The position numbers were made by a program, and so were the translations under genes. A DNA stretch of 64,000 bases from CAZNUM01 sp964539305 (lineage in GTDB: Bacteria > Fidelibacterota > Marinisomatia > Marinisomatales > TCS55), in NCBI GenBank assembly GCA_964539305.1, contig CAZIIM010000001.1, positions 62,001 through 126,000 of the forward strand, in the 5' to 3' direction. A model generated the notes under the pieces. That model saw only the letters and a program-made list of their open reading frames with translations. It searched no databases and was not told where the DNA came from. Shown piece by piece: positions 17,137 through 27,291 of this stretch (position 1 is the stretch's first letter; every line of letters begins with the position of its first letter).

Positions 17137-18301
17137 AGCGGGCCATCCGTTTTTTAATGTTGCTCCGAATAACAAACCAGTCAATCAAAGGAGCGAAAGC
17201 ATTCATTAAGAGGATTGCCAGCATGGTACCTTCCGGGTAGGCTGGGTTAATCGCCCGAATAATCACCGTAAGCATCCCGATTAAAAAGCCATATACCCAG
17301 CGCCCCTGATTCGTGTGGGCTCCTGTGACCGGTTCGGTGGCCATGAACATGACTCCAAACAGAAATCCCCCCATCACCAGATGATAGTGGGGTGGTAAGG
17401 TGAGCATCGTATTTGTTGACAGGGGAGCCAGGACATTGGTCAATAGAGCGGTCGAGACAAGCCCCAGTACGGCTGCCACAATTACACGCCAATTGACAAT
17501 CTTGGTAATGACCAGGAAAGCACCCCCAATGAAGATTAACCATTTACTGGTCTCCCCGATAGAACCGGGAATCCAGCCCATGAACAGATTCCACCAGGAA
17601 TAGTCAAACTGGGAAACCTGATTGAGGAGGTGAACCGCATTTTTACCCACTTCCGCCGCCGGTACGGCCAAAGAGGTAGCGCCTGAAAATCCGTCGGGAG
17701 CCACGACCCAGACCTTTTCCCCTGAAATGTGGGACGGGTAGGCAAAAAAGATCAGGGCCCGGGCGACCAGGGCCGGATTAAAAATATTCATCCCCACTCC
17801 GCCAAATATTTCTTTTCCTATCACTATGCCGAAAGTGGTAGCTACGGCAATCTGCCACAAAGGAATGGTCGGGGGCACAATCAGGGGGATCAGAGCACAG
17901 GTGACTAAAAATCCTTCACTAATATCATGTTTCCGAACAATGGCAAATAATACCTCCCAAAAGGCACCTGTAATAAAGGTCACGAGAATAATGGGAACGA
18001 TTTTACCGAATCCGAACCACAGGTTTTGCACACCAGTGCGGGTAATGCCACTTGCCTGTGCTGCCTGGAACCCCACGTTAATGGCGCCAAAAATATAGAG
18101 CGGTATTAAGGCAATCACCACCAGGATCATGACACGTTTAATATCAATACTGTCCCGAATATGGGGCCCGTGATCTGTTTTTTTATCCGTGCTGTATAGA
18201 ATCGTATCCGTGGCTTCAAACAGGGCATAGAATCTGGATAGAGGTCCTCCCGGTTCAAATTTCGGCCGGGCTGCATCCAGCATTTTTCTCAGGATACTCA
18301 T
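17126..18301 (-). CDS. nqrB: Na+-NQR subunit B (covalent FMN, membrane)
   Basis: Main membrane subunit, implicated in Na+ translocation and quinone reduction. It has about ten helices in 391 residues. The FMN attachment motif is DGFSGATS, with T209. Other landmarks are FGGVGMNIFNPALVARALIF (167-186) and the C-terminal MATEPVTGAHTNQGRW. It follows nqrA after 4 bp. Confidence 0.96.
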   Translation of the reverse strand: MSILRKMLDAARPKFEPGGPLSRFYALFEATDTILYSTDKKTDHGPHIRDSIDIKRVMILVVIALIPLYIFGAINVGFQAAQASGITRTGVQNLWFGFGKIVPIILVTFITGAFWEVLFAIVRKHDISEGFLVTCALIPLIVPPTIPLWQIAVATTFGIVIGKEIFGGVGMNIFNPALVARALIFFAYPSHISGEKVWVVAPDGFSGATSLAVPAAEVGKNAVHLLNQVSQFDYSWWNLFMGWIPGSIGETSKWLIFIGGAFLVITKIVNWRVIVAAVLGLVSTALLTNVLAPLSTNTMLTLPPHYHLVMGGFLFGVMFMATEPVTGAHTNQGRWVYGFLIGMLTVIIRAINPAYPEGTMLAILLMNAFAPLIDWFVIRSNIKKRMARYAQ

Positions 18302-18305
18302 GCCC

Positions 18306-19658
18306 CTATGATTCCTGTTCCATTAATTCCAAACCCTGTCGAATAACAGCTCCCACATCAATTTTGCTGGGACAGGCAAAGGAACAGAGCGCAAAATCCT
18401 CTTCATCACATTCATAAATCCCCAACTGTTCCATTTCTTCAATATCTTTGGCCAGAATGGACCGGAACAGGGCGTTGGGGAGAATATCCATCGGCAGCAC
18501 ATCTTCCCAGGCGTTCAACGGAATCATGGCACGCTCGCTTCCATTCTGGAGCGTATTAAACGGATAGGGGTTCTTTTTCGCTCCGAAAAAAGCACGCATC
18601 AGGCTGTAACGGGTGCGGCTAGAACCCGGTCTCAACATGCCCATAAACTCCCGTTTCCCCCCTTCCGGAATCACGGAAATGGTTGTATCGTAAAATCCTA
18701 AATAACCTTCCAGAGACGTTTTTTTGCCGGTGAGAACATCGCCTGAAATAATGCGCTGGTCACCGGGCTGAAGGCGATCCTCCAGTACTGCACCCAGATT
18801 CACACCCATTCGGGTCTGAAGGTGAACCGGATTTTTTACGCCCGGACCGCCAACGGTGGCTACAATAGCAGGGTCAAACACGCCCGTTAACAGAAATTGT
18901 CCGATGGTCACAACCTGCTGAGCCTGGACAACCCAAACCACATCCCGGGGTTTAATGGGCTGGATATGATGGATCTGGATCCCCACGTTGCCCGCCGGAT
19001 GCGGGCCGCTGAATGTGTGAAGATTCACTCCCTGCGCTTTCAGGAACACCTCTGATTTGGTCGTCTCTTTGATTGATAGGTGAATCTGGCCGTCCGTAAG
19101 GACCGAAAGTGCATCCAAACCGGCCTGGAAAGCGGCTTGCTTTCCTTCCAACGCCAATTCCAGATCGACACTGCAGGGGGCCGTATTCCACCCTGAAATA
19201 AATATATCCCGCGGCGTTTCTTCAGGGTTGGCGACTTTATTATAGGGACGCTGACGAATCATGGGCCAGACACCACCTGCAAGAAGGGTTTCCTTAATTT
19301 TATCTCGTCCCAGTGTTTTGATTTCCGCCGCCTTTATGGCTGGATGGGCAACACTATCTTCACGGGAAGCCACGGAAATAATGATCCGTTCTACTGTTCT
19401 TCGGGGACCGATTTGAATATACTTGACCGTCCCTGCCGCCGGTGAAACCCATTGAACACTTGGCTGGCGTTTATTGTGGAAGAGGGGTGTTCCGATTTTA
19501 ACCGTATCACCGGTATTGACCAGCAATTTTGGTTTACAACCCCTGAATTCGATCGGCTTGATGGCAACGGTTTGAGGCCGGGGAGCACGGACCAAATCTA
19601 ACGAAGGTACACCAACCATGCGGATATCATGTCCCTTCTTTATTTCAATCTGTGCCAT
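18306..19658 (-). CDS. nqrA: Na+-NQR subunit A
   Basis: Peripheral cytoplasmic subunit at the quinone end of the complex. Length 450 fits the family, with biotin-carrier-like N-terminal text (KLLVNTGDTVKIGTPLF, SPAAGTVKYI) and the C-terminal block MDILPNALFRSILAKDIEEM. It begins the nqr genes 37 bp after the nuoN stop on the same strand, with no obvious terminator between them, so nuo and nqr may be read together. Confidence 0.96.
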   Translation of the reverse strand: MAQIEIKKGHDIRMVGVPSLDLVRAPRPQTVAIKPIEFRGCKPKLLVNTGDTVKIGTPLFHNKRQPSVQWVSPAAGTVKYIQIGPRRTVERIIISVASREDSVAHPAIKAAEIKTLGRDKIKETLLAGGVWPMIRQRPYNKVANPEETPRDIFISGWNTAPCSVDLELALEGKQAAFQAGLDALSVLTDGQIHLSIKETTKSEVFLKAQGVNLHTFSGPHPAGNVGIQIHHIQPIKPRDVVWVVQAQQVVTIGQFLLTGVFDPAIVATVGGPGVKNPVHLQTRMGVNLGAVLEDRLQPGDQRIISGDVLTGKKTSLEGYLGFYDTTISVIPEGGKREFMGMLRPGSSRTRYSLMRAFFGAKKNPYPFNTLQNGSERAMIPLNAWEDVLPMDILPNALFRSILAKDIEEMEQLGIYECDEEDFALCSFACPSKIDVGAVIRQGLELMEQES

Positions 19659-19695
19659 TAAAATAACTTCCCGCTGATTAAAATTGAGTGTGAAA

Positions 19696-21189
19696 TTACA
19701 TTACCTGACTTAATAATGTCATTGAGTTCGTAACCCAATTGGCAATTGGTTCCCAATAAATTCCAAATAGCAGAGATGGAACGGCCAGCACCAGTAAAAT
19801 CACGGACATTGACCAACCGGGGGTGGTCTGAATTTTACTGGGTTTTCCTTCCAGATACATACTTTTTACTACTCGGAAATAGTAGTACAGGGAGACCACG
19901 CTATTGATGACACCCACTACAGCCAGCCAGTAGAATCCCGGCCCGGCCTTAATGAGCGCCGCAAACAGGTAAAATTTTCCGATAAACCCGGCCGTCGGGG
20001 GTAAACCCGTGAGCGAAACCATAAAGAGCGTCATGGCTACCCCAACAAAAGGCATTTTCCACCCCAACCCCTTAAAAGTGCCGTAACTGGCATCCCCCAC
20101 TTCCGATTCCACAAAAATAACAATAAAAAAGGCCCCTAAATTCATGAACAGATACATCACCAGGTAAATCATGATTCCAAAGATCCCCTGGGAAGACAGG
20201 ACCGTTAAACCCATCATCATGTAACCGGCATGGGCAATGCTGGAATAGGCCAGCATCCGCTTGACACTGTTCTGTTGAATCGCCACAATATTTCCCAGTG
20301 TCATGGTAGCCACGGAAAGCACAGCAATCAATTGGGGCCACTGGACGCCGCTTAATGCCGTCCAGTGGAGCGCTGTCAATGATGTGTTATCGGTGAAAAC
20401 CTGGTTGAAGAATCGAATCAGTAACGCAAAGCCGGCTGCTTTTGGTGCCACGGAAAGGTAGGCTGTAATGGAGGTTGGGGACCCTTCATAAACGTCCGGT
20501 GTCCAGAAATGAAACGGGACGGCCGATATTTTGTATCCAAACCCCACTAAAATAAAAACGGACGCCAGAATCAAGGCCAGGTTGGCAGTGTCGTCCAACC
20601 CTACTAATGCCTCCCGTATGGCCCCAAACTGGGTTGATCCCGTTAGCCCGAAGAGAATGCTCAAGCCGAATAACATAATGCCCGAAGAGAAGGCTCCATA
20701 AATCACATACTTCAGGGAAGCCTCGCTACTGGATTGAGCCGACTTTAAATAGCCGGCCAGGAAAAAGGACATGAGTGAAGCCACCTCCAGGGCCAGATAA
20801 ACCATTAATAGGTCTGTGGCGGAGACCATCAGGAATAACCCAAAGGCCAGGATGGATAGTATGGAATAATATTCACCGATGCGGTAAGACTTGAGTTCTT
20901 TACTATTCAAACTCACCAGGATCACCAGAATCGTGGCCAGTAAAATCAGAATTTTGAAAAACTGGGCAAAGGGATCCAAGGCAATGGTATTCATAAACAA
21001 TGATTGGACCTGATCGTTTCGTCCGGTAATAATCACCAACCCCGTAATCAGTGCCCCGGCCAAGACCCAGTAAGCGACTTTATAGGATCGATTCCGCCGG
21101 TAAATCAAATCCACCATAATCGCAATTAGAATCGTCCCGGAAAGGATTAATTCCGGCCAGAAGTAAGCGAGACTTTTCAGGTTGTTCAT
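19696..21189 (-). CDS. nuoN: NADH-quinone oxidoreductase subunit N
   Basis: Antiporter-like membrane subunit of complex I, 497 residues with about 14 helices. The conserved Mrp-like core VGFGYKISAVPFHFWTPDVYEG, followed by the NSVKRMLAYSSIAHAGYMMM lysine helix, is present. It is the last nuo gene, 8 bp after nuoM. Confidence 0.96.
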   Translation of the reverse strand: MNNLKSLAYFWPELILSGTILIAIMVDLIYRRNRSYKVAYWVLAGALITGLVIITGRNDQVQSLFMNTIALDPFAQFFKILILLATILVILVSLNSKELKSYRIGEYYSILSILAFGLFLMVSATDLLMVYLALEVASLMSFFLAGYLKSAQSSSEASLKYVIYGAFSSGIMLFGLSILFGLTGSTQFGAIREALVGLDDTANLALILASVFILVGFGYKISAVPFHFWTPDVYEGSPTSITAYLSVAPKAAGFALLIRFFNQVFTDNTSLTALHWTALSGVQWPQLIAVLSVATMTLGNIVAIQQNSVKRMLAYSSIAHAGYMMMGLTVLSSQGIFGIMIYLVMYLFMNLGAFFIVIFVESEVGDASYGTFKGLGWKMPFVGVAMTLFMVSLTGLPPTAGFIGKFYLFAALIKAGPGFYWLAVVGVINSVVSLYYYFRVVKSMYLEGKPSKIQTTPGWSMSVILLVLAVPSLLFGIYWEPIANWVTNSMTLLSQVM

Positions 21190-21197
21190 ACAGTCGC

Positions 21198-22748
21198 CTA
21201 CATGATTCCGGCTATACTTCCCAGGGAAACCACGTGATCTATTAACAGATCCATGGTTGATTTAATCATATCCAGAAAAGGACGGGGATAAACACCCAGG
21301 AAAAAGGTAATGACGGCTAACGGTACGACGGTGAATAACTCGCGACCATTAATTTCCGGTAAATTATTGTATTTCTCATTGGCTTTCCCAAAAAACATGC
21401 GCTGGAAAGCCCACAGGAAATAAGTGGCATTCAGCAGGATACCCAGAGTTGAAATAATGACAATCGTTTTAAAAACAGGAAAAGCACCGATGAAGCAGAG
21501 GAATTCACTGACAAACCCGCTCAAACTGGGTAGTCCCAGTCCGGCAAAGAAGGCTACAGCCACAATTCCGGCGTAAACAGGCATTTGGCTGGCCAATCCC
21601 CCAAAACCGTTAATGTCCCGGTGGTGAGCACGGTCATAAATCACTCCCACCAGAATGAACAGCATGGCTGAAATGGTACCGTGGTTGAACATTTGGAATA
21701 CAGCTCCATTTAATCCTGCTTCCGCTGCCCGGTAGTTCTCGCCTCCGGTTGCACCGGCAGCAATCACGGCGGCCATCCCCAACAACGCATATCCCAGGTG
21801 ATTAATACTGGAATAAGCCACCAGTTTTTTCAAATCCTTTTGGGCCAACGCACACAGGGCGCCCCAGAGAATGTTGATTAATCCCAGAACAGCCAGCGCT
21901 CCCGCGAACCAGAAGACACCCTCCGGAAGCATGGGGTAATTCACCCGGAGCAGGCCGTAGATTCCCAGTTTCAGCATTATACCCGCCAAGATCACGGAAA
22001 TAGCAGTAGGGGCCTCCACGTGGGCCAGCGGCAACCAGGTGTGGAAAGGAAACACAGGAACTTTAATGGCAAACCCGATGAACAGAATCACCCAAATAAC
22101 TTTCATGGCGCTCATGCCCCACCAAACAATACCGTCCAGGACTGTGGGAGCCGTCTCCATCAACACCAGCATATCAAAGGTTTTACCACAGGTGAAATAC
22201 AGTGCCAGGATGGCGATAAGCAAGAGCACAGAACCCACCAGAGTGTATAAGAAAAATTTAATCGCCGCATACTCACGCTGGGGCCCACCCCACATGCCAA
22301 TTAAAAAATACATGGGCAGAAGCATCACTTCCCAAAAAACATAAAAGAGGAAAAAGTCCAAAGAAAGGAAGACGCCCATAATACCCGTATTGAGTAACAG
22401 GAACAGGGCAAAATATCCTTTTACGGCTCTGGAGATGTTCCAGCTGACAAATACGCCAATAAATCCCAGAATGGCCATCAGCAGAACCATGGGAAGGCTT
22501 AGGCCGTCCACCCCGAGGTAATAGGATATGTTAAAAGATGGAATCCATTCTGCCCGCTCCATGAACTGGAAACTGCCAATCGTGCCATTGTAGCCCATCC
22601 ACAAATAGATGGCTAAAAGCAGTTGAATCCCTGTCGCGACGGCCGAGATCTGTTTAATCAGCAGTTCCTTTTCCCTCGGAACAAAAGCAACGGCAACCAT
22701 CCCGATCACTGGAAGCCAGATAATCCAACTAAGTAAATGTGTTTCCAT
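21198..22748 (-). CDS. nuoM: NADH-quinone oxidoreductase subunit M
   Basis: Second antiporter-like proton-channel subunit, 516 residues. Key text includes FWEVMLLPMYFLIGMWGG (with the channel glutamate), AIKVPVFPFHTWLPLAHVEAP and DLKKLVAYSSINHLGYALLG. It sits between nuoL and nuoN in the standard order. Confidence 0.97.
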   Translation of the reverse strand: METHLLSWIIWLPVIGMVAVAFVPREKELLIKQISAVATGIQLLLAIYLWMGYNGTIGSFQFMERAEWIPSFNISYYLGVDGLSLPMVLLMAILGFIGVFVSWNISRAVKGYFALFLLLNTGIMGVFLSLDFFLFYVFWEVMLLPMYFLIGMWGGPQREYAAIKFFLYTLVGSVLLLIAILALYFTCGKTFDMLVLMETAPTVLDGIVWWGMSAMKVIWVILFIGFAIKVPVFPFHTWLPLAHVEAPTAISVILAGIMLKLGIYGLLRVNYPMLPEGVFWFAGALAVLGLINILWGALCALAQKDLKKLVAYSSINHLGYALLGMAAVIAAGATGGENYRAAEAGLNGAVFQMFNHGTISAMLFILVGVIYDRAHHRDINGFGGLASQMPVYAGIVAVAFFAGLGLPSLSGFVSEFLCFIGAFPVFKTIVIISTLGILLNATYFLWAFQRMFFGKANEKYNNLPEINGRELFTVVPLAVITFFLGVYPRPFLDMIKSTMDLLIDHVVSLGSIAGIM

Positions 22749-22773
22749 AATCTACCTTTTGAAAATCAATGTA

Positions 22774-24831
22774 TTAAATGGTTTGTAAGATGAGAATAAT
22801 GATCACCCCTGCTAAGGCAAATAACAGATAGTTCTGTAAATATCCGGTCTGAACCAGTTTCAACCGACCTCCGGCACGACGGATTCCCCGGCCAATACCA
22901 TCCACCAATCCTTGATCAAGGCCGTCATAATCGGTCCGCCCGGTGAGAGCCGACAGCCAGGTTGTGAACCGACCAAAGCCGTTAATTACGTACTTATCGT
23001 ACAAGTCCCAGTCCAGATAGGCTATTTTTTCAGAAAGCTTCAGGAAAGGACGATAGAGAAACCGGTCATAATTCTCATCGAAAAAGTATTTGCGGAATGA
23101 CCAGGTGTAAAGAAAGCCCATTTTCTTTGCCCATAGGGCGGGAGAATATTTTTGTTTCAGGTACAACATCCACGCCAGCAGCATTCCCAGTCCCGCCATA
23201 AACAGGGATAATACCATGGCAGGATAATGGGCATGGTGAATCCCTTCCTCAATCACTTCCACTGCCGGGTTGACATTTCCCGGCACCACCGATTCAACCG
23301 GAACCACCATTTCCTTGAACCAACCGCTATCGGAAAAAGGATTGATATTGGGTAGCGTAAAGAAAATATAAAGACAAAGTCCGCTTAACACCATCAAAGG
23401 AATCGTCATGGCAGGAGGCGATTCGTGAATATGGGAAAAAACCCGTTTCTTCTTTGGCTCTCCGTGGAACGTCAGGTACATCAGCCTGAACATGTAAAAA
23501 GCCGTTATCAGGGCTGCACCGAACCCAAAAACGGGTAACAGGAAATGCTGGGGGTGGCGGGCAGCAAAGGCCAGACTGCCAGCCAGAATAGCATCCTTGG
23601 AAAGGAAACCGGAGAAAAAGGGTATTCCAGAAATGGTTAGAGTGGCAATCATCATGGACCAGTAGGTCACGGGCATTTTCCCCTTGAGTCCTCCCATATT
23701 GCGCATATCCTGGGGATCGGTTTTGTGATCCTTTAAATGGTCCAGACTATGGTGCATGGCATGAATCACCGATCCGGAACCGTAGAATAAATTGGCCTTG
23801 AACATGGCGTGGGTTACCAAATGGAAAAAGGCCGCCACATAGGCTCCGGTTCCCACGGACATGATCATGTATCCCAGCTGGCTTACAGTTGAATAAGCCA
23901 GCACCTTCTTTATATCGTTTTGAGTGATGGCAATGGAGGCGGCAAACAAGGCTGTAAAGCCACCGATATAGGCGATGAAAACCAACGCTTCCGGTGTAAA
24001 CAGGGGGAAAAAACGAACCGACAGAAATACACCGGCGGCCACCATGGTGGCGGCATGCATGAGGGCGGAAACGGGTGTGGGGCCTTCCATGGCATCCGGC
24101 AGCCAGATATGAAGGGGAAATTGAGACGATTTACCGACCGCCCCCATGAAAAGGCCGATCCCTCCCAGGGTTAATAGTGTACCAGCAATCTTGCCTTGAG
24201 CCACCCCTGCGAAAATATCCGAGTAAGTAAAAGATCCAATAGCGGTAAACAGAATCATAATTCCAATAAAGAAGCCGATATCTCCCACCCGGTTGGTGAG
24301 AAAAGCCTTTTTCCCCGCCGCTGCTGCAGTATCCTTTTCAAACCAGTGACCGATCAGGAGATAGGAACTCAACCCCACCAACTCCCAGAAGATATAGAGC
24401 GACAGAAGATTGTTCGCCAGCACAATTCCGTTCATACTGAAGGTAAACAGTCCCAGATAGGCATAATATCGTGAATACCGAATATCGCCTTTCATGTATT
24501 CCAGCGAAAAGATGTGGGACATACTGGAAATAAGTGCCACCACCAGCAGCATGATAATGGTGATGTTATCGATTAGAAAACCCAGTTCCACTTTGAAGGA
24601 CCCCAGATCCAGCCAGACAAAGGAAGCCTCCAGGTGGAAATCAGGATCCTTATTGACCAGCATAATCATGAAGAGGGCAAAAGCCAGGATCAGGGTAATC
24701 ACAATACTGCCAATGGCGACCCAATCGCCCTGCCGCGGCAACCGTTTTCCAAAAAAGATGAGAACCAGGAAAGCCAGGGCCGGCAGAAACAAGATGACCA
24801 GACTGTAATCTAGAAGAATGTTCGTTGTCAT
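22774..24831 (-). CDS. nuoL: NADH-quinone oxidoreductase subunit L
   Basis: Largest antiporter-like subunit, 685 residues, carrying the long C-terminal lateral helix. The conserved parts FWELVGLSSYLLIGHWFEK, QFPLHIWLPDAMEGPTPVSA and DIKKVLAYSTVSQLGYMIMS are clear. The ATG overlaps the nuoK stop (ATGA). The start of nuoM is 25 bp downstream. Confidence 0.97.
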   Translation of the reverse strand: MTTNILLDYSLVILFLPALAFLVLIFFGKRLPRQGDWVAIGSIVITLILAFALFMIMLVNKDPDFHLEASFVWLDLGSFKVELGFLIDNITIIMLLVVALISSMSHIFSLEYMKGDIRYSRYYAYLGLFTFSMNGIVLANNLLSLYIFWELVGLSSYLLIGHWFEKDTAAAAGKKAFLTNRVGDIGFFIGIMILFTAIGSFTYSDIFAGVAQGKIAGTLLTLGGIGLFMGAVGKSSQFPLHIWLPDAMEGPTPVSALMHAATMVAAGVFLSVRFFPLFTPEALVFIAYIGGFTALFAASIAITQNDIKKVLAYSTVSQLGYMIMSVGTGAYVAAFFHLVTHAMFKANLFYGSGSVIHAMHHSLDHLKDHKTDPQDMRNMGGLKGKMPVTYWSMMIATLTISGIPFFSGFLSKDAILAGSLAFAARHPQHFLLPVFGFGAALITAFYMFRLMYLTFHGEPKKKRVFSHIHESPPAMTIPLMVLSGLCLYIFFTLPNINPFSDSGWFKEMVVPVESVVPGNVNPAVEVIEEGIHHAHYPAMVLSLFMAGLGMLLAWMLYLKQKYSPALWAKKMGFLYTWSFRKYFFDENYDRFLYRPFLKLSEKIAYLDWDLYDKYVINGFGRFTTWLSALTGRTDYDGLDQGLVDGIGRGIRRAGGRLKLVQTGYLQNYLLFALAGVIIILILQTI

Positions 24832-25133
24832 TGTTTCAGATTGCTGATTTCATCCACATTAATTGTGCGGAAATTGTTGTACAGGTTGATAATGATAGCC
24901 AGAGCCACCGCCGCCTCCGCCGCTGCCATTACGATCACAAACAGGGCGAAGATGTGACCGGAAATCACCATACCGCCAAACCGGGCAAACGCCAGAAAAT
25001 TCAGATTAGCGGAATTAAGGATCAGTTCCACACCCATCAGTACCGCAATCGCATTCCGCCGGGTTATGACCGCGAACAGACCCAGAGAAAACAGTAATGC
25101 AGCAATGAATAAATACGTATCCAGGCTTGCCAT
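24828..25133 (-). CDS. nuoK: NADH-quinone oxidoreductase subunit K
   Basis: Small membrane subunit of 101 residues with three helices. GVELILNSANLNFLAF and the AAAEAAVALAIIINLY helix contain the two buried glutamates of the proton path. It overlaps both neighbours by 1-4 bp, as expected for tight translational coupling. Confidence 0.97.
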   Translation of the reverse strand: MASLDTYLFIAALLFSLGLFAVITRRNAIAVLMGVELILNSANLNFLAFARFGGMVISGHIFALFVIVMAAAEAAVALAIIINLYNNFRTINVDEISNLKQ

Positions 25134-25621
25134 CAGTCTGATTTCCTTGACAAGGTGGTTGCACCGATTAATGCGCCCAGCAATAAAAGGCAGGCCACTT
25201 CAAACGGCAGGAGATAATCCATCATCAGCAGTGTACCAATACTGGCAACGGTTTGGGCAGGCTCTTCAGCTGCCACTTCCATCCAGGGTGTCCTTACAAT
25301 CATGAGGCCAAGGACAGACAGGACCCCAAGGACAATGAATCCACCGATTCCCTTTTGAACACTGGTGTGGCTGATATTCACGGAAGTAATGCGATGCGTA
25401 AGCATGATACCGATAATAATCAGGACCAGAATTCCACCGACGTAAATCATGATCTGGACAACTGCCATGAAATCAGCCCAGAGAAAGACATATAGTCCTG
25501 CAATTCCTACAAACGTAAACAGAAGGGCATAGGCGGAATACAGTAATTTTTTGCTTTGCACCACCACCGCCGCCGAGCCAACGGTTAACAGGGCTAGGAA
25601 CCAGAAAGTAACGGTGGCCAT
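25133..25621 (-). CDS. nuoJ: NADH-quinone oxidoreductase subunit J
   Basis: Membrane subunit of 162 residues with five helices. The conserved helix FLWADFMAVVQIMIYVGGILVL is present, with the tyrosine and glycine of the hinge in TM3. The stop overlaps the start of nuoK by one base. Confidence 0.96.
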   Translation of the reverse strand: MATVTFWFLALLTVGSAAVVVQSKKLLYSAYALLFTFVGIAGLYVFLWADFMAVVQIMIYVGGILVLIIIGIMLTHRITSVNISHTSVQKGIGGFIVLGVLSVLGLMIVRTPWMEVAAEEPAQTVASIGTLLMMDYLLPFEVACLLLLGALIGATTLSRKSD

Positions 25622-26211
25622 CAGGAGGAAACCTTCGGTTTTTTAGTCGCCTCAACCAAGGCTTCTTTTTGTTCAGGGGTCACCGGTTTGGCAAACTGGT
25701 AAATCAGATTCTGCCGATTAAATTCAGAAAATTCATAATCAATGGGATGCCGGTCGGCGTTGGGTCCCCCCACCATAAAAATACAATCCTCCGGACAGGG
25801 ATAAGTACAGAGATTGCAATAACAACATTCGGACATATCAATCGTAAAATGGGTGACCACCAGCGCTTTTTTTGTCCCGGCTGACGTGACACCCGTATGA
25901 CCCAGTTCCGGAATATCCTCGCCCCGTTCCGGTGCCTTGACCGTATCGATTTTGATGCAATCCACCGGGCAGGCCCGTTCACACTTCAGACACCCAATGC
26001 AGTCATCAATCACTACATGAAGGCGGGAGCGAATGACATTGTACTGGCTATGGTCAAAACCAATATGCCGTTCCGGACGCGGCCAGCGTTCCTCCGGGTA
26101 TTGAAGCGTCACATTCCCTTTTTTAGCACGCACCATGTGTTTGATGGTGACCCACATACCGGAACTCAGGGTTGTTACGGTGTCCATCAGATTTCGTAAG
26201 TAACGGATCAT
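25621..26211 (-). CDS. nuoI: NADH-quinone oxidoreductase subunit I (two 4Fe-4S)
   Basis: Electron-carrying subunit linking the peripheral arm to the N2 cluster. Two complete CxxCxxCxxxCP motifs are present: CIGCLKCERACP and CCYCNLCTYPCP. Length 196 includes an N-terminal extension that should lie on the membrane. Its natural upstream donor in standard complex I is NuoG, which is not encoded in this operon. Confidence 0.96.
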   Translation of the reverse strand: MIRYLRNLMDTVTTLSSGMWVTIKHMVRAKKGNVTLQYPEERWPRPERHIGFDHSQYNVIRSRLHVVIDDCIGCLKCERACPVDCIKIDTVKAPERGEDIPELGHTGVTSAGTKKALVVTHFTIDMSECCYCNLCTYPCPEDCIFMVGGPNADRHPIDYEFSEFNRQNLIYQFAKPVTPEQKEALVEATKKPKVSS

Positions 26212-26214
26212 AGC

Positions 26215-27291
26215 TTACCCTGCCACCAGATTCCAGACGCCGACACCAAAAATATCCATCAGCGCCAATGGGATTAATACTTTCCAGCACACATTCATTA
26301 ACTGATCCACTCGCAGGCGGGGGAAGGTCCAGCGGAACCACATCATAACGAAGATCAAGACGACTACTTTTCCCATAAACCAGAAGAGGCCCCAGGCCGG
26401 GGATTCGAAATAACCTGGAATCGGACTCAACCAGCCCCCTAAAAATGCGACGACCGCCACACCACAAACGAGTAACATATTGGCGTATTCGCTCAGGAAA
26501 AAGAAGGCCCAGCGCATGCCTGAATATTCGGTATGGAAACCTGCCACCAGTTCCGATTCTGCTTCCGGAATATCAAAAGGAGTGCGGTTTGTTTCAGCAA
26601 TGCTGCTGATAAAAAAGATGATAAAGGCCAGAAATAAAAAAGGGTTCTGGAACAGGATCCAGTTGGGGAGAAACCCCCATTGTGTACCCTGTTGGTAGCG
26701 AATAATTTCTTGAAGATTCAGGGAACCGACCAGCATTATGACGGCAATAATGGACAGGGCCGCCGGTATTTCATAGCTGATGATCTGGGCCGCTGAGCGC
26801 ATGGCACCGTACAGTGACCATTTATTATTGGAGGCCCAGCCCGCCATCACCAATCCAATCACCCCCACGGAGCCGACCGCCAAAATGTAAAAGATGCCCA
26901 CATTAATATCGGCAACCTGCAAAACAGAGTTGAAAGGGACTACTGCCAGGGCAGCAAAGGGTGCGATAAAAATAATAAAAGGCGCCATAATGAACAGCTT
27001 CCGGTCGGCGGAGGCGGGGATTAAATCCTCTTTAATCAGAAGCTTCAAAGCATCTGCTACCGTCTGGAGAAGTCCCCATTTCCCGGCGTGGAGGCCTACC
27101 CCCTGCCCCATGGGTCCCACCCGATCCTGCATAAAGGCGGAAACCTTTCGCTCCACATAGACCGCCACAATGGCATTAACGGCCATGAGAATAAAAATCG
27201 GTATAGCTGAAATCGTCACGGCCAGGATAAATACCAATCCGGGATAGACTTGCCAGGAAGACATCCACTGGATTAATGCATCAACGGTCAT
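26215..27291 (-). CDS. nuoH: NADH-quinone oxidoreductase subunit H
   Basis: Membrane subunit at the quinone chamber, 358 residues from the ATG at 27291, which overlaps the nuoD stop in ATGA. The upstream extension to 27357 lies inside nuoD and is not family-like. Landmarks are YVERKVSAFMQDRVGPMGQG and ETNRTPFDIPEAESELVAGF, the loops at the quinone site. NuoD is followed directly by NuoH, with no nuoE, nuoF or nuoG between them. Confidence 0.97.
   Translation of the reverse strand: MTVDALIQWMSSWQVYPGLVFILAVTISAIPIFILMAVNAIVAVYVERKVSAFMQDRVGPMGQGVGLHAGKWGLLQTVADALKLLIKEDLIPASADRKLFIMAPFIIFIAPFAALAVVPFNSVLQVADINVGIFYILAVGSVGVIGLVMAGWASNNKWSLYGAMRSAAQIISYEIPAALSIIAVIMLVGSLNLQEIIRYQQGTQWGFLPNWILFQNPFLFLAFIIFFISSIAETNRTPFDIPEAESELVAGFHTEYSGMRWAFFFLSEYANMLLVCGVAVVAFLGGWLSPIPGYFESPAWGLFWFMGKVVVLIFVMMWFRWTFPRLRVDQLMNVCWKVLIPLALMDIFGVGVWNLVAG

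Noticed and set aside
27288..27291. Deletion of nuoEFG by assembly error
   Set aside because: The nuoD stop and nuoH start form a clean ATGA overlap with no Ns or duplication, so the absence at this place is real sequence; whether nuoEFG lie elsewhere is unknown.
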